Origin: Halorubrum salinum
GTDB taxonomy: Archaea > Halobacteriota > Halobacteria > Halobacteriales > Haloferacaceae
Length of the DNA stretch: 64,000 nt
Direction: 5' to 3'
NCBI RefSeq assembly: GCF_024494575.1
Contig: NZ_JANHDO010000002.1
Location: forward strand, 124,001 to 188,000
How positions within the stretch are numbered: position 1 is the first letter of the stretch; each line of letters starts with the position of its first letter. Below are positions 26,392 through 34,070 of the stretch, piece by piece. The notes beneath the pieces are model-generated. The model did no database searches, was not told the origin of the DNA, and saw nothing but the letters and a program-made list of their open reading frames with translations. The translations under genes were made by a program, and so were the position numbers.

Positions 26392-26430
26392 CGACGGTTC
26401 GACTCCGTCGGTGGGACTTCCCTTCGGGGA
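26392..26430 (+). promoter_or_regulatory. Double hairpin leader immediately upstream of gene C
   Basis: First stem: CGACGG / CCGTCG (26392-26397 with 26405-26410, loop TTCGACT). Second stem: TCCC / GGGGA (26419-26430, loop TTC), ending nine bases before the ATG at 26440. Both this and the copy before gene B are preceded by GGGACT. Confidence 0.55.
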
Positions 26431-26439
26431 CTTCCAATC

Positions 26440-28149
26440 ATGACAGACAACGAAACAATCGACACGGTCGGTCTCTCGCGGCGGACGCTCCTGGCGGGCC
26501 TCGGCGCGGTCGGCGTGGCCTCCGCGGGCGCGGGACTGGGAACCACGGCGTACTTCAACGACACGGAGACGTTCGAGGACAACACGCTCACTGCCGGTCA
26601 GCTCGACTTGCTCGTCGACTGGCAGCAGACGTACGACTTCGGTGAGGGTCACCAGTTCGTCAGCGCGCACCCCGACCACGACGGCGACGGCGAACAGTCG
26701 ATCGAGATAGACGGAGAGGTGTTCGCGTACAGCGACTTCCCGGACGAGGACGACGAGGACAGCAACGGCGCGAACATCCCGGTGCTCGACTGCGAGACCA
26801 TCCCGCCGCTGGAGGAGGCGGACTTCGGCACCGACCCGGTCACGGGCGAGGAGATGGAGACGCTGATCCAGTTCTCCGACGTGAAGCCCGGTGACTCCGG
26901 CGAGATCACCTTCTCGCTCCACCTCTGTGACAACCCCGGCTACATCTGGATGCAGGCGGGCAACGTCAGCGAAGACGGCGGCGCGTTCACGGAGCCCGAA
27001 TCGCTCGTCGACGCGGACAACGCCGCGGACCTCGCGGACGCCATCGAGGCGACGCTGTGGTACGACGAGGACTGCGACAACGTCTACGACGGCGCGGAGC
27101 CGGTGGACATCATGCTCACGCTGGATTTCTCCGGCTCGATGCTGTACGACCAGTACGGCGGCGTCGTCAACTCCGACCCCATTCAGGTCAACGGGACGAC
27201 GTACCCGGAGACGACGAAGGTCGACCTCGTCGAGCTCGGCACCCGCCAGTTCGTCGACTACCTGCAGTCGCAGAACTCGGACGTGCAGGTCGGCGTGGCG
27301 TACTTCGACGGCGAGGGAAGCGACGACACCGAGCCGCGGACCGGCATCGTTCAGCCGCTGACGAGCGACCTCTCCGTGGTCGACTCGGCGCTCTCCGGAC
27401 TCCGACAGAAGCTCGCGAACGTCGTGAGCGGCGGCGCGGGCTCCACACCGTTCGACGGCGACGGCGACCCGGACCCGTTCTCGAACGCGAACGGCATCGC
27501 GACGGGCACCTACATCGGTGAGGGCGTCGACGACGCGCAGGACGAACTCGCCGCGAACGGCCGTCCGGCGGCCGACAAGCGCAACATCGTTCTCTCGGAC
27601 GGCGAGTCGTTCAACGGCACCGGCAGCACCCAGTTCTCCTCGCCGACCGGGGCGGCGGACGACGCGCGGGCGGCCTCGCCGAGTCCCGCGACCGACGTCT
27701 ACACGATCAACGTCGACGGCAGCGCCGGCACGCTGCAGGCGATGGCCGGCCCGGCCGGCGGGACCGGCGGCGACGCGACGTTCTTTAACAACGTCGACGA
27801 CCCGCTCAACATCCCGACCGTGTTCGGCAACCTCGCGGCACAGACCGCACAGGAGAAGGTCATCATGGAGGACACGCTCGGCAACGTCCTCGACGCGCTC
27901 GCCGACGGCAACGGCGTCCCCCTCGACGGGAACCGCGCGACGCCGTACGACGAACTCGGCGACGCGCCCGACGACGCGGCCCGCGACCCGTTCCGCGGCG
28001 ACGGCGTGATGCACTGCGTCGCGCTCTCGTGGGAGCTGCCGTTCGACGTCGGCAACGAGGTTCAGGGCGACACGCTCGGCTTCGACCTCGGCTTCTACAC
28101 CGAGCAGGCGCGTCACAACGACGGCTCCGGACCGGGACAGGCCGCCTGA
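26440..28149 (+). CDS. TasA/camelysin-like surface protein with inserted vWA domain (copy C)
   Basis: 569 residues. The signal region is like copy A (SRRT, GTTA before YFNDTETFEDNTLTAGQLDL). TasA-like strands surround DVKPGDSGEITFSLHLCDNP. After WYDEDCDNVY a larger vWA domain (about 222-465) is inserted at exactly the same point as in copy A: MIDAS Asp229, Ser231, Ser233, a Thr in the GIATGTYIGEG region and Asp in LSDGESF. The fold resumes at MEDTLGNVLDALADGNGVPLDGN and ends with LSWELPFDVGNEVQGDTLGF and TEQARHND. Four Cys are in positions shared with copy A, suggesting conserved disulfides. The vWA sequences of A and C differ far more than the scaffolds, so the two proteins probably bind different ligands (inference). 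Confidence 0.85.
   Translation: MTDNETIDTVGLSRRTLLAGLGAVGVASAGAGLGTTAYFNDTETFEDNTLTAGQLDLLVDWQQTYDFGEGHQFVSAHPDHDGDGEQSIEIDGEVFAYSDFPDEDDEDSNGANIPVLDCETIPPLEEADFGTDPVTGEEMETLIQFSDVKPGDSGEITFSLHLCDNPGYIWMQAGNVSEDGGAFTEPESLVDADNAADLADAIEATLWYDEDCDNVYDGAEPVDIMLTLDFSGSMLYDQYGGVVNSDPIQVNGTTYPETTKVDLVELGTRQFVDYLQSQNSDVQVGVAYFDGEGSDDTEPRTGIVQPLTSDLSVVDSALSGLRQKLANVVSGGAGSTPFDGDGDPDPFSNANGIATGTYIGEGVDDAQDELAANGRPAADKRNIVLSDGESFNGTGSTQFSSPTGAADDARAASPSPATDVYTINVDGSAGTLQAMAGPAGGTGGDATFFNNVDDPLNIPTVFGNLAAQTAQEKVIMEDTLGNVLDALADGNGVPLDGNRATPYDELGDAPDDAARDPFRGDGVMHCVALSWELPFDVGNEVQGDTLGFDLGFYTEQARHNDGSGPGQAA
26497..26578 (+). repeat. 82-bp direct repeat (copy 2) in the signal region of gene C
   Basis: Identical to 23418-23499. 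The surrounding coding sequence is only moderately similar, which points to recent gene conversion or strong constraint on this segment. Confidence 0.95.
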
Positions 28150-28362
28150 CCGCGGAACGCGGGACCCCGCGACGAACGGGACGCCCGCGGCGGGCTGACT
28201 CCCGCCTCTGAGAGGGCCGCGCGGCCGAGTAGGAGACGCGGACCGCTCGGGTAGGTCGTGCATACATACGGACGCAGGGGGCGTGAGACGACCATCGGCG
28301 GCGACGGCGGCGGCAAGCTGCCGTCTCGGACGGAACCGCACACGAAACACACACGACAGCAC

Positions 28363-29139
28363 ATGACACACAAAGACACACAACTCACGCGGCGACAGAC
28401 GCTCGCGGGCCTCGGAGCCGTCGGCTTCGCCGTCCTCGGTGCCGCGACCGGCCGGTCGGCGGAAACGGCCAGCCGGGAGGCGTATCCAAGCTACACGTAC
28501 GCGCAGTCAGACACGCCGTGGGACCTCGTGGTCGGCTGGCGACGCACCGAGAACGGGGCCGTTGTCGGGTCGAGCCCGAGCGACGCCGAGACCGACGTCG
28601 AGAGCGCCGGCATCCGGCTCGTCGACGTCGACAACGCGCTGCCGGGCGACCGCGGGACGGCGAGCGTCGGGCTCTGGCTCGACGACCCGGCGAACACCGC
28701 GCCCGACGGCGTCCGCGTGTGGCTCCGCGTCTCACCCCAGGTCGACACCGCCGACGCCGCGAGCGCCGCGCTCGCAGAGCGCATCTCGCTCGACGTCCGG
28801 TACGACACCGGAATCCTCGGGATCGGCGGCTGCGGGGGTGCCGAGGGAGACTTCGCCGCGTACGGCGAGTCGATCGCCGACGGCACGCTGGCCTCGTTCG
28901 ACGGTACCGACCTCGCCGAGGGGATCGAACTGAATCCGGGACTCTTCGACAGCGGGTGTCTCACCGCCGACGAGCGGCGGTGTCTGGTCTTCGCGTGGGC
29001 GTTCGACACCGACGGCGGCAACGCCGGACAGGGCGGGACCGTGGACTTCACGGTCGAGTTCGCCGCGGACGACTGCGGGAGCGAGGGCAACCCCTTCGAG
29101 ATCGACGCGGCCCCCGACGCCGCGGGAGGGACGTCGTGA
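28363..29139 (+). CDS. Exported TasA-related protein, divergent (gene D)
   Basis: 258 residues from ATG 28363 (MTHKDTQLTRRQTLAG). It has a twin-Arg signal (TRRQ) and hydrophobic core LGAVGFAVLGAATG. It lacks the FND block of copies A-C but keeps the core layout: an ALPGDRGTASVGLWLDDP strand like the KPGD segment, a central ISLDVRYDTG strand, SIADGTLASFDGTDLAEGIEL and a closing CLVFAWAFDTD...GGTVDFTVEF. I therefore place it as a distant member of the same fold, without a vWA domain or membrane anchor. The upstream 213 bases contain several GC hairpins (28150-28240). Its stop overlaps the GTG of gene E. Confidence 0.65.
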   Translation: MTHKDTQLTRRQTLAGLGAVGFAVLGAATGRSAETASREAYPSYTYAQSDTPWDLVVGWRRTENGAVVGSSPSDAETDVESAGIRLVDVDNALPGDRGTASVGLWLDDPANTAPDGVRVWLRVSPQVDTADAASAALAERISLDVRYDTGILGIGGCGGAEGDFAAYGESIADGTLASFDGTDLAEGIELNPGLFDSGCLTADERRCLVFAWAFDTDGGNAGQGGTVDFTVEFAADDCGSEGNPFEIDAAPDAAGGTS

Positions 29140-30227
29140 CCCCAGACGACGGTGAACGACGGTCGAGCGGCCTGAGCCGCCGCCGCCTGCTCGCCGGGAT
29201 CGGCGGCGTCGGTGCGGTCGGTATGGCGAGCGGGCTCGGCACCGGCGCGTACCTCTCGGACCGCGTGACGTTCGCGAACAACGGGTTCGGGGCCGGAACG
29301 GTCGAGCTGACGGTCGGTGACGGCGTCGCAGACGGCGTCGTCGTCGACGTGTCGGGGATCGACCGCGGTCCCGAGGGACGCGTCACCGAGACGTTCCCCG
29401 TCGGCGTCCGGACCAACCCCGCGCGGGTCTGGCTCGCGGCGGAATGTCCCGACGACGACGCGCTCGCGGCCGCCCTCCGGATCGATCTCCGCGTCGACGG
29501 GCGCTCGATCACGGACGGGCTCCGGCCGTTCGCCGCCGTCGCGGCCGACCTCGTCTCCGGCGAGCGCATCGACGACGGCTGTCTCGGCCCCGACGACGCG
29601 CTCGCGGTCGAGGTCACAGCGGAGCTCCCAGCCGACGCGCCCGACGCGCTGGCCGGGACGGCGACCTCGCTTCGCCTCCGCCTGTACGCCGAACAGTGCC
29701 GACACGTCACCGAGACGGCCGCGACCGGCGCGAACCCCTTCGCCGGACGGGCCTGTGAGGGTCCGGCGTGCGTCTCCTGTGAGGACGAAAACGGCGTCGC
29801 GATCGGATCGCTCACGCTCCGGTACCGCGGCGACGAGGCCGCGCGCGTGACCGTCGCCGCCACCGGCGGCGGTGCGGGCGGCGTCGGCACGGGCGGGACC
29901 GTCGTCTTCGCGGGCGACGTGGCTCCGAACGAGACGTTCGTCGTCGACGGCTCCGACGCACCCACGAACGGCGACCCGGGCTGGCTCGGCTCGAACATCT
30001 ACGTCGACGCCGACAGCGACGCCGCTGACGGCAGCGACGCCGGAAGCGACGACAGCGGTCCGGGAAGGGGCAACGGCGGACCCGAGCGCCCGGCCGGCGT
30101 CAAGATTCACACGAGCTGTTCGGAGCCGCTCGCGGTCGGGATGCGGTTCGGCGAGAACGGCGAGTTCGAGATCGCCGCCGGAACGACGACGGCCGGCGAG
30201 CCGCTCTGCGGCTCGGAGGAGAACTGA
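29136..30227 (+). CDS. Exported TasA/camelysin-like protein with C-terminal Cys motif domain (gene E)
   Basis: 363 residues. The GTG start overlaps the gene D stop (GTGA) and is preceded by a GGGAGGG Shine-Dalgarno at 29124-29130. The signal has twin Arg (SRRR) and GTGAYLSDRVTFANNGFGAGTVEL, a variant of the AYFND...aGeLDL block, so cleavage by the locus peptidase is expected. The TasA-like region runs to about residue 195 (LRLYAEQCRHV). A second module with paired Cys (CEGPACVSCE) and a small beta domain ends in KIHTSCSEPLAVGMRFG, a motif I have seen at the end of many archaeal surface proteins. A Gly/Asp/Ser linker lies at about 290-315. Probably an accessory or capping subunit (inference). 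Confidence 0.7.
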   Translation: MTPDDGERRSSGLSRRRLLAGIGGVGAVGMASGLGTGAYLSDRVTFANNGFGAGTVELTVGDGVADGVVVDVSGIDRGPEGRVTETFPVGVRTNPARVWLAAECPDDDALAAALRIDLRVDGRSITDGLRPFAAVAADLVSGERIDDGCLGPDDALAVEVTAELPADAPDALAGTATSLRLRLYAEQCRHVTETAATGANPFAGRACEGPACVSCEDENGVAIGSLTLRYRGDEAARVTVAATGGGAGGVGTGGTVVFAGDVAPNETFVVDGSDAPTNGDPGWLGSNIYVDADSDAADGSDAGSDDSGPGRGNGGPERPAGVKIHTSCSEPLAVGMRFGENGEFEIAAGTTTAGEPLCGSEEN

Positions 30228-31231
30228 TGACACCAACTCTCACACCACGGATGAAACGGGCGGCGAACGTACTCGGCATCGCCGTGCTGATCGTCCTCGT
30301 GGCGCCCTTCGCGGTGTACGCGGCTCCGGAGGTCGTCGGTGCCGACGAGAGCTTCGTCGTGCTCACGCCGAGTATGACCCCCGCGATCGCTCCCGGCGAC
30401 GTCGTCGTCGTGGCCGAACGCGACCCCACCACAGTCGTCGAGGACGACGTGATAACCTTCGTCCGCGGGTCGAGCGACGTGCCGGTGACACATCGGGTGA
30501 TCGGCGTCGTCTCCACGGCCGGCGGCGTCGAGTTCGAGACCAAAGGCGACGCGAACGAGGGTCCCGATCCCGGGCTCGTCCCGGGAGCGAACCTCGTCGG
30601 CGTCGTCGTCCTGACGATCCCGTACATCGGCTACGTGATCCAGTTCGCCGGCACGCGGGCGGGCTTTCTCGCGCTGGTCGTGCTCCCGTTCGGACTGCTC
30701 GTGGCGTCGGAACTGTGGAGCATCGTCCGATCGCGGTCCGACGACGCCGGCGATGCACTCGCATCGACCGATCCGGAGACTCCGGCCGGTTCGGACGCTG
30801 GGGCCGATCCGGACGTCGAGGCCGGTCCGGAGGCTCCGGCCGGTTCGGACGCTGGGGCCGATCCGGACGTCGCAGAGACGGTCGCCGATTCGACGACGGC
30901 CGCGGACGAGACTGGCGGGATCTCGGTCGACGCGGTCGGCGGCGCGACCGCCGTGCTCGCCGTGTTCGCGCCCTACGCCGCTTACGCGGCGGTCGAACTC
31001 CGGAGCGCGGCGTCGATCGCGGTCGCGGTCGCGTCGGCGACGGTCCTGTTCGGCGCGCTCGCGGTCTGGGTGCCGGCGAGCGGCGTCGTCGACCGCGTTC
31101 GCCCCGGTGACTCGGCGTCCTCGTCCGAGCGGTCTGCGGAGCCGGTCACGGTCGACCCGTCCTCCGCGCCGGCCGCCGACGAGACGCCCGCGCCCACGGC
31201 GCAGACGGACGGCTCGGGGGAGGTGGAGTGA
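30227..31231 (+). CDS. SipW/Sec11-type signal peptidase I (gene F)
   Basis: 334 residues. An N-terminal transmembrane helix (about 14-34) is followed by the S26B catalytic domain: nucleophile Ser49 in LTPSMTP, His89 in THRVIGV (His rather than the bacterial Lys, as in ER/archaeal/SipW enzymes) and acidic residues Asp108/Asp114 in KGDANEGPD. A second helix lies at about 136-165. It then departs from the family: an acidic Ala/Gly/Asp/Pro linker (170-230) with an internal duplication, two more hydrophobic helices (about 236-285) and a disordered acidic tail. The ATG overlaps the gene E stop and has GGAGGA at 30215-30220. Being embedded among SipW-type substrates, it is almost certainly their processing peptidase (inference). 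Confidence 0.85.
   Translation: MTPTLTPRMKRAANVLGIAVLIVLVAPFAVYAAPEVVGADESFVVLTPSMTPAIAPGDVVVVAERDPTTVVEDDVITFVRGSSDVPVTHRVIGVVSTAGGVEFETKGDANEGPDPGLVPGANLVGVVVLTIPYIGYVIQFAGTRAGFLALVVLPFGLLVASELWSIVRSRSDDAGDALASTDPETPAGSDAGADPDVEAGPEAPAGSDAGADPDVAETVADSTTAADETGGISVDAVGGATAVLAVFAPYAAYAAVELRSAASIAVAVASATVLFGALAVWVPASGVVDRVRPGDSASSSERSAEPVTVDPSSAPAADETPAPTAQTDGSGEVE
30780..30871 (+). repeat. 38-bp exact direct repeat inside the signal peptidase gene
   Basis: Copies at 30780-30817 and 30834-30871, offset by 54 bases (18 codons), so the reading frame is kept. They encode two PAGSDAGADPDV blocks in the inter-helix linker. Confidence 0.95.
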
Positions 31232-31998
31232 TGCCCGCTTCACGCGGCGTCACCGCCGCCGCCGTCGCCGTCCTGCTCGTGTGGTGCGTCGCGTTCGGCG
31301 GCGGGTACACCCTCGCGGCGTTCTCCTCGGCCGCCAACGTGACCGTCTCGTTCGAGACCGCGGAGAACTTCTCCGTCCCGGAACCGACCGCGGACGTCCC
31401 CGACGCCCCCCAGGCCGCGTCCGCCGACAACGGCTCTGACCCGTCCGTCGCGGCCGATCCCGGTCCGCCGGCGAACGCCCCGGGTCCGGGAGAGAACACG
31501 AGATCGCCACCCGGCGGCGGGGCCGTTCCGCCATCGGCGACGGTCCCGACGCCGCCCGCCACGGGCGGCGGGGACGCGGCAGAGGGTCCCGAGAGCGACG
31601 ACGAGACTGACGGCGCAGACGAACCGAAGACGACGGGTGAGCCGCCCGACACCGCTGCCGCCGGCGAGCCGGCGGGTGACGACTCCGCCGCTCCCGATGA
31701 CGACGCTGGCGAGGGCGGTGACGGCACCGGTGACGCTGGCGAGGGCGGTGACGGCGACGCCGACGCTGCCGGTGACGGAGACGAAGCCAGCAGCGGCGAT
31801 GAGGATGCCGACGCCACCGGCGACGGCGACAACAACGGCAGCGCGGGCGACGCCGCCGGAGGTGGGGAGGATGGCGACGCCGGAGATGAGGATGCCGGTG
31901 ACGACGCCGAAGACGCTGACGACGGGAGCAGCGACGACGCCGGTGACAGTGGCGATACAAGCGGCGGCGACGCAGCCTCCGGTGAGGTGAGCGCGTGA
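31231..31998 (+). CDS. Asp/Gly-rich exported protein with SipW-like signal (gene G)
   Basis: 255 residues. The hydrophobic segment (about 6-30) leads into TLAAFSSAANVTVSFETAENF, a reduced form of the TasA/SipW cleavage context but without the twin Arg of the other substrates, so Sec export is more likely. From about residue 60 the protein is low-complexity Asp/Gly/Ala/Glu/Ser/Thr/Pro, including a 24-base direct repeat (31702-31725 and 31732-31755). No folded domain is evident. It could be a hydrated sheath, spacer or calcium-binding matrix component (inference). Start: the ATG at 31231 shares one base with the gene F stop and sits seven bases after GGAGG at 31219-31225; a GTG directly before it is the alternative. 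Confidence 0.7.
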   Translation: MPASRGVTAAAVAVLLVWCVAFGGGYTLAAFSSAANVTVSFETAENFSVPEPTADVPDAPQAASADNGSDPSVAADPGPPANAPGPGENTRSPPGGGAVPPSATVPTPPATGGGDAAEGPESDDETDGADEPKTTGEPPDTAAAGEPAGDDSAAPDDDAGEGGDGTGDAGEGGDGDADAAGDGDEASSGDEDADATGDGDNNGSAGDAAGGGEDGDAGDEDAGDDAEDADDGSSDDAGDSGDTSGGDAASGEVSA

Positions 31999-32132
31999 GC
32001 GCTTGCGGTCGGCCGAGACGCGCCGGTCGCCCCCTCTGTGGACCGGTGGGGCTGAAGCTCGCGGTGCTTCTGTTGTTCGTCCTCCTCCTGCTTCTCGGCG
32101 TCCTCGCTGGGATCGTCCGCGGGCTCGGCTGA
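31995..32132 (+). CDS. 45-residue single-helix membrane protein (gene H)
   Basis: A small gene. The GTG at 31995 overlaps the gene G stop (GTGA) and is preceded by GAGGTGA (31984-31990), matching the Shine-Dalgarno consensus. The protein has a basic head with two cysteines (CGRPRRAGRPLCG) and one strongly hydrophobic segment (residues 20-41: LKLAVLLLFVLLLLLGVLAG), ending at TGA 32130-32132. I recognise no family. Translational coupling and codon use support it as real. It may be a membrane partner of the peptidase or a locus-specific assembly factor (inference). Confidence 0.65.
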   Translation: MSACGRPRRAGRPLCGPVGLKLAVLLLFVLLLLLGVLAGIVRGLG

Positions 32133-32221
32133 GTCCGGATCGACGCCCCGGCGACGCCGGTCCCAGCACGTGAGCGCACTCGGCGTATTTATCAGTCGGT
32201 GCGCCGAACTGTCAGCCGACA

Positions 32222-33019
32222 ATGGTCGACGTCGCCGCGTTCGGGTTCGTCTTCGTCGCGGGGCTGATCACGGCGCTGGCGACGGGGGTCGGCGCGCTGC
32301 CGTTCTTCTTTTTCGACTCGATAAGCGACCGCGGGAACGTCGCGCTGTGGGGGTTCGCCTCCGGGATCATGGTCGCCGCGTCGCTCTTCGGGCTGGTTCA
32401 GGAGGGGCTCGCGGAGGGGACCCCGGTGGAAATCGGTGTCGGCGTGCTCGCCGGCGTCGCGCTCGTCGTGCTCGCACACGAGGTGCTTCTCGACGCCGAG
32501 ATCGACCCCCGCGAGTACGAGGAGGCCGACTTCAAGAAGCTCGTGCTGATTCTCGGTGTGCTCACGGTCCACAGCTTCCCCGAGGGGATCGCCGTCGGCG
32601 TCTCCTTCGCCGACCTCGGGCTGGAGGGCGGGACGCAGGTGCTCGGGTTCACGGTCCCGCTTCTCGCGGTGTTCATGACCGTCGCGATCTCGATCCACAA
32701 CGTCCCCGAGGGGACCGCCATCTCGATCCCGCTGCGGTCGATGGGCGTCTCGAAGTGGAAGATGGTCTGGTGGGCGGTGTTCTCCAGTCTCCCGCAGCCT
32801 ATCGGGGCGGTCCTCGCGTTCGCGTTCGTCCGGTACGCCCGCGAGGTCCTCCCCTACGGCTTCGGGTTCGCCGCCGGCGCGATGGTGTACCTCGTGCTCA
32901 CGGAGTTCATCCCGGAGGCGCTCGACACCGGCGCGGACCTCCCACGAGGCGGCAAGCCGACCCTCGCGGTCGGACTCGCGCTCGGCGTCGCGCTCATGGT
33001 GCCGCTCAACTTCGTGTGA
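32222..33019 (+). CDS. ZIP family metal transporter
   Basis: 265 residues, about eight membrane segments. The two ZIP metal-binding signatures are intact: HSFPEG (His117, Glu121) in the fourth segment and HNVPEG (His159, Glu163) in the fifth. A cytoplasmic acidic loop lies at residues 90-105. It is expected to move Zn2+ or other divalent metals into the cytoplasm. The ATG at 32222 follows the TATA-like element TTTATC at 32191, giving a leader of only a few bases. It is separated by 90 bases from the surface-protein operon and probably has its own promoter. Confidence 0.9.
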   Translation: MVDVAAFGFVFVAGLITALATGVGALPFFFFDSISDRGNVALWGFASGIMVAASLFGLVQEGLAEGTPVEIGVGVLAGVALVVLAHEVLLDAEIDPREYEEADFKKLVLILGVLTVHSFPEGIAVGVSFADLGLEGGTQVLGFTVPLLAVFMTVAISIHNVPEGTAISIPLRSMGVSKWKMVWWAVFSSLPQPIGAVLAFAFVRYAREVLPYGFGFAAGAMVYLVLTEFIPEALDTGADLPRGGKPTLAVGLALGVALMVPLNFV

Positions 33020-33094
33020 CCGCGCCCCGTCACCGGGCGGGCAACGTGGCCTCGCGCCCTCGCGAAGGCGTGACTGCACGCTCGCGCGCCCGAG

Positions 33095-33985
33095 TCACTC
33101 CGCGCCGTCGAGCATCGTCGGGTTCACCGCTCCCGGTCCCTCGCCCACGTCGTAGCCGCGCCGGATCGCCGCCCCCATCTCGCCGACGGCGGTCTCGACC
33201 GCCGCGGCCAGCGGTTCGCCTCGCGCGAGCCGCGCCGCGACCGCGCTCGACAGCGTGCACCCGGACCCGTGCGTCGCCCCGGTCGCGACTCGCGGCGTCT
33301 CGAACCGCACGACTGCGGTTCCGTCCTCGGATTCGGCGGCCGACAGAGATTCACCGCTCCCCGCCGCCTCGGCCGCGCCCTCGCCGAGAACGAGCGTGTC
33401 GACCACGGTGTCGTCGCCGTCGAGGTGCCCACCCTTGACGAGGGCGGCGTCCGCGCCGCGGGCGACGATCTCGCGTCCGGCCCGCGCGGCGTCGGCCGGC
33501 GTCTCGACGTCCCCACCGACCAACACCGCCCCCTCGTCGGCGTTCGGCGTGACGAGCGTCGCGGCGGCGATCAGGTCGTCGTACGCCTCCTCGGCCGCGG
33601 GCGAGAGCAACCGGTCGCCGGTCGCGGCGACCATCACCGGATCGACGACGATCGGTTCCGCGAATCCGGCGAGCCGCTCTGTCACCGCCTCCACCGTCTC
33701 CGCCGTGGCGAGCATCCCCGTCTTCACCGCCCTGACGTCGAAGTCGTCGACGACGGCGTCGTACTGTGACTCTACGTGGTCGACCGGGAGCGCGTGAACG
33801 TCTGACACGCCGCGCGTGTTCTGTGCCGTCGTCGCCGTCACGACGGCGGTCCCGAAGACGTCGTGGGCCGTCATCGCCTTCAGGTCGGCCTGTATTCCCG
33901 CCCCGCCGCCGGAGTCGCTGCCGGCGATCGTGAGCGCGACGGGCGGCGAGACCGGGTCGTACGCGCTGGCTGTCTCCTTTGTCAT
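33095..33985 (-). CDS. thiD: Hydroxymethylpyrimidine/phosphomethylpyrimidine kinase ThiD
   Basis: 296 residues, ribokinase fold. Signatures: N-terminal [16 protein letters not shown] (substrate and phosphate binding), [13 protein letters not shown], and the C-terminal anion-hole/catalytic [12 protein letters not shown]. It phosphorylates HMP twice for thiamine biosynthesis. Many haloarchaeal ThiD proteins carry an extra C-terminal ThiN domain; this one stops at the kinase domain. An acidic insertion (about 205-235) precedes the catalytic loop. Transcribed alone. Confidence 0.92.
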   Translation of the reverse strand: MTKETASAYDPVSPPVALTIAGSDSGGGAGIQADLKAMTAHDVFGTAVVTATTAQNTRGVSDVHALPVDHVESQYDAVVDDFDVRAVKTGMLATAETVEAVTERLAGFAEPIVVDPVMVAATGDRLLSPAAEEAYDDLIAAATLVTPNADEGAVLVGGDVETPADAARAGREIVARGADAALVKGGHLDGDDTVVDTLVLGEGAAEAAGSGESLSAAESEDGTAVVRFETPRVATGATHGSGCTLSSAVAARLARGEPLAAAVETAVGEMGAAIRRGYDVGEGPGAVNPTMLDGAE

Positions 33986-34070
33986 ACCCGATGTATATTA
34001 CCCGGTTGTCCTAAATCGTAGCGATCGCCGCCGTCGAACGCCCTTTGCCGTTCGGGGTCGAACCGGGCGT

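Noticed and set aside
28150-28362. Possible small coding region between genes C and D
   Set aside because: Only GC hairpins and an in-frame extension of gene D lacking signal-peptide character; treated as leader sequence.
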